From Rebecca billardiae RCC1528 (lineage: Eukaryota; Haptophyta), in the NCBI GenBank assembly GCA_965240325.2, contig OZ251236.1:1550001-1614000 (forward strand): a stretch of DNA of 64,000 nt, read 5' to 3'. The first letter of the stretch is position 1. Each line of letters starts with the position of its first letter. Both the position numbers and the translations under genes were made by a program. The notes beneath the pieces were generated by a model. It worked only from the letters and a program-made list of their open reading frames with translations, did no database searches and had not been told where the DNA came from. This document shows positions 35,401 through 44,400 of this stretch, one piece after another.

Positions 35401-38400
35401 CCGACGCCACCGCCGTCGCCACCGCCATCACCACCGCCACCGAGCCCGCCGCCGAGCCCGCCACCGTCGCCACCGCCGAGCCCGCCGCCGAGCCCGCCGC
35501 CGCCAAGCCCTCCGCCCAGCCCGCCGCCCAGCCCGCCGCCGAGCCCGCCGCCATCGCCGCCGCCGCCGAGCCCGCCGCCGAGCCCGCCACCATCGCCGCC
35601 ACCGAGCCCTCCGCCGAGCCCGCCACCGCCATCATCACCTCCGTCGCCTCCGCCGAGCCCGCCACCCACCCCACCGCCGAGCCCGCCGCCCCCAAGCCCG
35701 CCTCCGAGCCCGCCACCGACACCGCCGCCATCGCCGCCGCCAAGCCCGCCGCCACCGAGCCCGCCACCGTCGCCACCGCCGAGCCCGCCGCCGAGCCCGC
35801 CGCCGAGCCCGCCGCCGCCGAGCCCGCCGCCGAGCCCGCCGCCGACACCACCGCCATCGCCACCGCCATCGCCTCCGCCACCGAGCCCACCGCCAAGCCC
35901 GCCGCCATCGCCGCCACCGAGCCCGCCGCCCAGCCCGCCGCCGCCGTCTCCACCGCCATCGCCCCCGCCATCTCCGCCACCGTCGCCGCCGCCGTCGCCG
36001 CCGCCGCCATCGCCGCCACCAAGCCCGCCGCCGAGCCCGCCGCCGAGCCCGCCGCCGAGCCCGCCGCCGCCAAGCCCTCCGCCGAGCCCGCCACCAAGCC
36101 CACCGCCGAGCCCGCCGCCATCGCCGCCGCCGCCGAGCCCACCGCCGAGCCCGCCACCATCGCCGCCACCGAGCCCTCCGCCGAGCCCGCCACCGCCATC
36201 ACCACCTCCGTCGCCTCCGCCGAGCCCGCCACCGAGCCCTCCGCCGAGCCCGCCGCCCCCAAGCCCGCCTCCGAGCCCGCCGCCGACACCACCGCCTTCG
36301 CCACCGCCATCGCCGCCGCCGCCGAGCCCCCCGCCGATTCCCCCGCCGAGCCCGCCTCCGGCGCCGCCGCCCAGCCCGCCGCCGCCCAGCCCGCCGCCAT
36401 CGCCACCGCCGTCGCCGCCGCCGTCGCCACCGCCGTCGCCGCCACCGCCAAGCCCGCCACCGAGCCCGCCGCCAGCCCCGCCCCCGAGTCCGCCGCCGCC
36501 GAGCCCGCCACCGAGCCCGCCACCATCGCCGCCGCCGAGCCCGCCGCCGAGCCCGCCGCCGCCCAGCCCGCCGCCATCGCCGCCGCCCAGCCCGCCACCC
36601 AACCCGCCGCCATCGCCGCCGCCCAGCCCGCCGCCCAGTCCGCCGCCGGCACCGCCACCGAGCCCGCCACCGCCGTCTCCGCCGCCAAGCCCGCCGCCCA
36701 GCCCACCGCCATCGCCGCCGCCGAGCCCACCACCGCCGAGCCCGCCGCCATCCCCGCCTCCCTCGCCACCGCCGGTGCCGCCGCCCAGCCCGCCGCCGCC
36801 ATCGCCGCCGCCCTCGCCGCCGCCCATCTCTCCACCCTCGCCACCGCCAAGCCCGCCACCGCCCTCGCCGCCGCCGAGCCCGCCGCCCGCCAGTCCGCCG
36901 GCGCCACCACCAAGTCCGCCGCCGCCCAGCCCACCACCAACGCCACCGCCGAGCCCGCCACCGTCGCCGCCGCCGTCGCCGCCACCACCCGGCGCGCCGC
37001 CCTCGCCGCCGCCGAGCCCGCCGCCCCTGCACCCGCCCGCGCCGCCGCCGAGCCCACCACCATCGCCTCCGCCCTCGCCGCCGCCTCAGCCCCCGCCTCC
37101 GCTTCCCCCGCCGATCCCGCCACCGAGCCCACCGCCGAATCCACCGCCGTCGCCGCCGCCGCCAAGCCCGCCGCCCGCCCCGCCGCCCGCCCCGCCCCCG
37201 CAGCCACCGCCGTCGCCGCCGCCGCCGGGCTTGCCACCAAGCCCGCCGCCGAGCCCGCCGCCCGCGCCGCCGCCGCGCCCGCCGCCGCCCAGCCCGCCGC
37301 CCAACCCGCCGCCGTCGCCGCCGCCGAGCCCGCCGCCCAACCCTCCACCTCCAAGCCCACCGCCAAGCCCACCCCCTTCGCCGCCGCCGACGCCGCCGCC
37401 TCCCGGGCCACCGCCGTCGCCGCCGCCCGCTCCACCGCCACAGGCGCCACCGCCGCCGCCACCGACGCCGCCGCCGAGCCCGCCGCCCTCGCCGCCGCCC
37501 TCGCCGCCGCCGCTCCCACCACCGCCCAGCCCGCCGCGCCCGCCGCCGTTCGTGCCGCCGCCGCTGCCGCCAAGCGCGTCCCCGCCGCCGAGCGCGCCGC
37601 CGCCGTCCGCGCCGCCGTCGCCCCCTCCGCTCTCCCCGCCGCCCTCTCCGCCCGGCAGCTCGTCCTACCTCGGCCTCACGCTCGACGCCGAGCCGAGCGC
37701 GTACGGCACACAGGCGGCGCAGCGGGCGCTGGCCGACGGCCTCGCGAGCGCGGCGGCCATCCCGGCCGAGTGGGTGGGCGTGGTCTCCGTGTCGGCCGCG
37801 TCGGTGCGCGTGGTGCTGCGCGTCTTCCAGCCGAGCGACCCGGCCGCCCCCGACGCGGCCGCCGCGCTGCAGGCGCTCTCAGCGGAGGGCCTGGGCGCCT
37901 CGCTCGGCGTGGGCGTGCTCGTGACGCCCGAGCCGCTCGTCGCGGGCTGCTCCGAGCCGGGCGCGGCCAACTACGAGCCCGGAGTCGAAGTGGACGACGG
38001 CAGCTGCGTGGCTCACTCGCCGCCGCCGCCGGCGTCGCCGCCGAGCGCGCCGCCGAGCCCGCCGCCCGCGTCGCCGCCGCCGAGCCCGCCGCCGAGCCCG
38101 CCGCCGAGCCCGCCGCCGCCGAGCCCACCGCCCCTTCTGCCACCGCCGCCGCGCGTGGCTCCGTTCCCACCGCCGAGCCCGCCGAGCCCGCCGCCCGCGC
38201 CGCCGCCCAGCCCGCCGCCGAGCCCGCCGCCGGGCGCGCCGCCCGCACCGCCGCCGAGCGCGCCGCCGAGCGCGCCACCGAGCGAGCCACCGAGCGCGCC
38301 GCCGCCGGCGCCACCGCCGTCCTCGCCGCCGCAGCCGCCGCCGCGCCCGCCGCCGCGCCCGCCGCCGCCGAGCCCGCCGCCGGCCCTGCCGCCGCCGCCT

Positions 38401-41400
38401 CGCGCTGAGCCGTTCCCGCCGCCTGCGCCGCCAAGCCCGCCGCCGCGCCCGCCTCCGCCGCGCCCGCCGCCGAGCCCGCCACCGAGCCCGCCGCCCTTGC
38501 CGCCGCCGCCACCACCCGGCACGCCCCCGGCGTCGCCGCCCTCGCCACCGCCGCCGCCGCCGCCGCACGCGCCGCCTCTGCTGCCGCCCTCGCCGCCGCC
38601 CTCGCCACCGCCGATGCCGCCGCTGCCGTCGCTGCCACCCTCGCCGCCGCCTCGCCCGCCGCCGCCGAGTGCGCCGCCCTCGCCGCCGCCGCCGCCGCGC
38701 ACCGAGCCGTTCCCGCCGCCGGCGCCGCCGAGCCCGCCGCCGAGCCCGCCGCCGAGCCCGCCCCCGCCGAGCCCACCACCCAGCCCGCCACCATCCCCAC
38801 CGCCAAGCCCGCCCTCGCCGCCTCCGCTGCCTCCGCCGCGTGATCCGCCGAGCGCGCCGCCGAGCGCGCCGCCCACGCCGCCGCCCTCGCCGTCGCCGCG
38901 CCCGCCGCCTGGCGCGCCGCCGAGCTCGCCGCCGATGCCGCCGCCGAATCTGCCGCCGCACGCGCCGCCGCCGCACCCGCCGCCCAGTCCGCCGCCTGGC
39001 ACACCGCCGCCGATGCCTCCGCCCTCGCCGCCGCCTACGCCGCCGCCGCCGAGCCCGCCACCGTCTCTGCCGCCGCCGCCGCGCACGGAGCCGTTCCCGC
39101 CGCCGGCGCCGCCGAGTCCGCCGCCGAATCCGCCGCCGAGCCCGCCACCGCAGAGTCCGCCGCCGAGCCCCTCTCCGCCTTCGTCCCCCAGCCCGCCCTC
39201 GCCGCCTCCGCCGCCTCCGCCGACCACGCCGCCGAGCGAGCCGCCGACCACGCCGCCAGCACCGCCGCCCACGCCACCGCCACCGCCGCCGCCGCCCGCG
39301 CCGCCGCCGCGCCCGCCGCCGGTGCCGCCGACACCGCCGCCGCCGCCGCGCACGGAGCCCTTCCCGCCGCCGGCGCCGCCGAGCCCGCCGCCAAGCCCAC
39401 CTCCGTCACCACCGCCCAGCTCGCCACCGCCGCCGCCGCCATCGCCGCCGCCATCGCCGCCGCCGGGCCCGCCGCCGCACCCGCCGCCGAGCTCTCCGCC
39501 GCCGCTGCCGCCACCCAGCCCGCCGCCGCCGCCGCCGCCCGCGATCCGCGTGAGCGTGCTCGGCGGCAGCCGCGAGGGCGCGCCGCTCGGCTCGGACGAC
39601 GCGGCGCTCGAGCTCGAGGGTGCGGGCTTTGACAGCCTGGCCGGCGGCGCGTTTGGCGAGATCCAGTGCGCCTTCACGCGCGCCGACGGCGGCGGGGACG
39701 GTGGCGGCCCGCTGCTCTCGGGCGCGACGGTGCTGAGCGACGCGCGGCTGCGCTGCGCCATGCCCGCCGCCGCCTCGTCCGGCGCCCCCTCCGCCGCGGG
39801 CGCGTACACCGTCGGCCTCGCCCTCGGCGCCGTGGGCGCGTCCACGGACGTGGATGTCTCCGGGCTCTTCGGCCCGGTCTCGTTTGAGCTGTACGACATG
39901 GCGGCCGTGTCGGTGCTCGAGCTGCGCCCGCCGGGCGGGCCGGTGGGCGGCGGCACGGCGGTCACGCTCGTGGGCTCGGGCTTTGCCGAGTACGGCGAGG
40001 GCCAGCTGTGCTGCGTGCTCGGCGGCGGCGGCTGCGCGGCGGCGGCGACGCTGCTGCCGCCGTCGGCGGCGGCGCCAACCCTGAGCCGCGCGCGCTGCGT
40101 GCTGCCGCCGCCGCTGGGCGGCGCGGCGGGCAGCGTGGCGCTCGAGCTCTCGCTTGGCGGCGGCAGCGCCGACTCGACCACCGCCTCGGCGCTGCCCTTC
40201 TTCGCGTACGACCCGCCCACCCTCGGCTCCGTCAGCCCGGCGAGCGGCGACGCGAACGGCGGCACGGAGGTGACGATCGGGGGCGCGGGCTTCGACGCGC
40301 TGGCCGGCGGCGCGCTGCTGGCCGTGCGCTTCGGCGACGCGCCCGCGCAGCCGCCGGCGCGCGTCACGGCGGGCGAGGTTGTCGTCTCCACGCGGTACGG
40401 CGCCGCGGGCCGCGCGCAGCTCCGCGTCTCGCTCAACGGCCAGCAGTTCACGCCCGCGGCCGCCGCGACGCCGCCGCCCGCGGGTGCGCTCGCGTTCACG
40501 TTCGTCGGCCTGCACGCGCCCGTGCTCGAGGGTGTGGCGTTCAACGGCGCGGCGACGCTGATGGTGCTGCGCTTCGACGCGCAGCCGACCGACCGCGCGG
40601 GCATGGGCAGCGGCGTGGGCGAGTGCTCGCGCGTCCTCGACGACGACACCGTCGCGCTGGTCGGCGGCGGCGCGGCCGCGGCCGCGGCCGCGCCGCCGCA
40701 GTGCTACTGGACGGACGACTCGACGCTCGTCGCGCGGCTGAGCTCGGCGACGCTCGTGCGCGCCGGCTCGGAGGTGGGCGTGCGCGCGGGCGCGCTGCGC
40801 CCCGAGCAGTGCGGCACGCCGTGCGCCGCCGCCCTCGCCTCCGCCGCCGTGCGCGCCGCCATCGACGCGGACGCGCCGTGCGGCGAGGGCGTGCCGTGCC
40901 CGACGCCTGTCGCAGCCGTGTCGGGCCCGGCGGTGCTCTCGGCTTGCCCGGGCGCGTCGCTCGCGCTCGACGGCTCCGCCTCGTCGCGCGGCGGCATCGG
41001 GCCCGCCGCCTTTGAGTGGCGCGTCGACCCGAGCCGCTCGGCGCGCGCGGCGTCGCTCAACGCGCGGCTGAGCGCGCTGCCGGCGCGCACGCCTCAGCTC
41101 TCGCTCGGCGGGCCCGGTGCGGCCTCGCCGACCGAGCTCGGCGTGAGCGGCTCGTTCGTGTTCGTGCTGCGCGTCACGTCGTTCCTTGGCGTGCCCTCCG
41201 CGCCCGCCGAGTGGCCCGTGTCGCGCGGCGACGGCGCCAGCCCGATCCTCGCCATCGACGGCGCGCCCGAGCTGCGCGCGCGCGCCTCCGAGCCCACGCT
41301 GCTGAGCGGGCGCGCGGAGCTCGCGCCGTGCTGGCCGCCGAGCTTCGAGCCGGCGATGGTGTTCAGCTGGGCGCTCGAGGGCGCAGCGCAGGTGGGCGGC

Positions 41401-44400
41401 GGCGCGAACGCGAGCAGCAGCGCCTCCGCCGGCGAGCTCGCCGCCGCGACGGACGTGCTGCTCGCGCGCCTCGCGTCCGCGCGCACCGCGGTGCTGCAGC
41501 TGCCGCCGCACTCGCTGGCCGCCGGCTGGGCGTACGACCTGGCGCTCACGGCGAGGATGGCGGCGGCACCCGCGCAGGCGTCGACGGCACGCGTGCGCGT
41601 GCGCGTCGCGCGGCAGCCGCTGCGCGCGGTGATCGCCGGCGGCGACCGCCGCGTGCCGAGCTCGCTGCGCCTCGCCGTCGACGCCTCCGCGTCATTCGAC
41701 CCCGATGCGCCGACGGCCGACGGCGGCGACGGCGGCATGCCGCCGCTGTCGTTCGCGTGGAGCGTGGCGAACGCGAGCTCGCTCGAGCCGGTGGCTCTCG
41801 AGCCGTCCGCGGCGAACGCAAGCGGCGCGCTCTTCGAGCTTGCGCCCGGCACGCTGCCGCCGGGCGTGTACGCGCTCACCGTGCGCGTGTCCGCGCCCGG
41901 CCGCGCGCCCGCGGCCGCGTCGGTGACGGTCGAGGCGGTGCCGGGCGCGGTGCCCACGCTCGGCTTCGAGCCGCTCGGGCGGCGCAAGTGGCCGGCGGTG
42001 TTCGACCGGAACCCCGAGCGGCTGACTATTAACGCGCGCCTCGACGCCGCCTCGCGCGCGCTCGAGGCGGCGGGGCAGGCGCGCTTCAGCTACGAGTGGA
42101 GCGCGCGGCGCGTGGGCGCGGCCGGCGCGCTCGAGCCCGCCGGTCTCGACCTCGCGGACAGCGAGCGGGTGACCACGACGGGCGCGGCGCTGCGCACGGT
42201 CGCGATCCGCAGCGGCGCGCTCGCGCCCGGTGCGACGTACGCATTCCGCCTCGCCGTGCTCGGCGGCGCGCAGCCCGCGTACACGGAGGTGCGCGTCACG
42301 ATCAATCGGCCGCCGTACGGCGGAGGGCTCGAGGTGGCGCCGGCGTCGGGCGTGGCGCTGCAGACGAGCTTTGCGCTGTACGCGGCGGGGTGGGCGGAGG
42401 ACGACGAGGAGGACCTGCCGCTGAGCTACGCGTTCTCGCACGCGCCGCTCGGCACCGACGCCGTCGCCGCCGTCGCCGCGCTCGGCGCCGCCTCCGCCTC
42501 CGCCTCGGCGGCCGCGCTTCTCCCCGCGGGCAACCGCACGCTCACCGTCAGGGTGGCGGACGCGCTCGGCGGCGCGGCGCACGCGCACACGGCCGTGGCC
42601 GTCGCGCCGCCCGGCGAGGGCGCGGGGCTACTCGACTCGGTGCTCACGCGCGCGTACGCCGCGGTCGCGACGGGCGCGGCCGAGACCGCCACGCAGCTCG
42701 TGAGCGCCCTCGCCGACGCGCTTGACGCGACGCCCGCGGGCGGCGACAACGCCACCGTCGCCTCGGCCACGCTCGCTCGGCTGCTCGAGCTCACGGCGGG
42801 CGCGGCGGAGGCGTCCGCGCCGACCGCCGAAGCACGCGCGGCGAGCGCGTCCGCGCTCGCCGCCGTGCTCGAGGCCGCGCCGCCCGGCGCGTTCGACGCC
42901 TCCGCGCAGACCGCGGGCCTCGAGCAGGTCGCCGCCCTCGCGTCGCAGTCGGCCGCGTCGGGCGTCGACGGACCGACCGCGGCCGCGCTGCTGCGCGCGG
43001 CGGACGCGGCGCTCTCCGCCGACACCGACGCCGACGCGCCGCTGAGCGCGGCGGAGGCGGAGGCCGTGGGCGGAGCGGCGACGAGCGCGGTGGGCGCGCT
43101 CGCCATCGCGCTGCTCGCCGGCGCCGTGTCGGGCGAGGCGCCCTTCGAGGCCGTGGGCAAGGCCATCAACGTGAGCGCGACGCGCGCGGACGCGGGCGCG
43201 CTCGGCAACATCACGCTGCCCGGGCCGGGCGGCGCGGGTTCGGTGGGCGTGCCGGCGAGCGTGTTCGGCGGCGTGCCGCTCGAGCTGCTCGAGGGCGGCG
43301 TCGACGTCGTGCTCTGGTCCTCGGCGCGCAACGTGCACGGCGACCCGTCGACGCAGGCGAATGGCACGGCCGTGGCGTCGGGGCTGGTGACGCCCGTCTT
43401 CTCCGTCACGCTCTACTCGGCGTCGGCCGGGCTGGCGCTCACCATCTCCGACCTGCCGGACGACGGGCGCGTGCTGATCGAGGTGCCCGGGCTCGACGGC
43501 GCGGGCGGCGCGGGCGAGTGGGGCTGCGTGTGGTGGGACGAGGGCGCGAGCGCGTGGCTCGATGACGGCTGCGAGACGGTGGTCGCGCGTGCGGACGACG
43601 GCTCGCTCGCGCGCTACTGCGCGTGCACGCACCTGACCGACTTTGCGGGCGTGGCCGTGCCGACGGACGCGGACGCGGCGCGCACCGAGGTGGTCGAGTT
43701 CAACATCAACACGCTCTCCCTTGATGACGCCGCTGCAGCCGTCGGCGTCGGCTCCGGCCCCGTCCTCGCGCGCAACCCGTACATCTTCTGGCTGGTGGTG
43801 GCGATGAGTGCCGGCTGCGGACTCAGCGTGGCGCTGTTCGGGGCGCGCGACTTGCGCGACCACGCGCGGCGCAAGGAGCGCATCCGGCGGCTGCTCGCGA
43901 GCGAGGCCGGGCCCGCCGGTGGGCTGCCCGCCTCGCCGGCCAAGCCGGCCAAGCCCTCTCTCTTCCAGCGCCGCGCGGCCAAGCTCCAGGCGGAGGAGGA
44001 CGCCCTGTTTGGCGGCTCACCGTGGCGGCCCGCGCCCGCCGACGCGCCCGCCGTCGGCACGCACAGCCGGCCCGCCTCCTCCTCCGTCCCGGGGCCGCGC
44101 TTGGTCGCGCCGGCGGACGGCTGGGACGCGGGCGGGCGCGCGGTGCGCGCGTCGGCCCCTCTCGCCTCCATCTCGCCCGAGGGCAGCTTCGCCAAGCGGC
44201 AGCCGCCCCAGCTCTCGCCGCGGCGCGGCAGCGACGGCGCCGCTAGCCGCGGCGGCGCGGAGGCGCTCGGCTTTGCCGACAGGCTCGAGGCGCGGCTCGA
44301 CGACCTCGACGACCTGGTGGACGAGACGAAGCGGCGCGCGGCGCTCACGATGCAGAAGTACGCGCGCGGGCGCAAGGCGCGCGCCCTTGTCGACGAGGCC

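Noticed and set aside
29592-36827. Antisense Gly-rich open frames of 1600-2400 codons (also 14298-19163 and 47286-54464), superficially collagen- or elastin-like
   Set aside because: They are the reverse complement of the SPPP codons; lack of T on the plus strand removes antisense stops. Those of B and C start inside the FG-GAP code of the sense gene, and there is no independent signal peptide.
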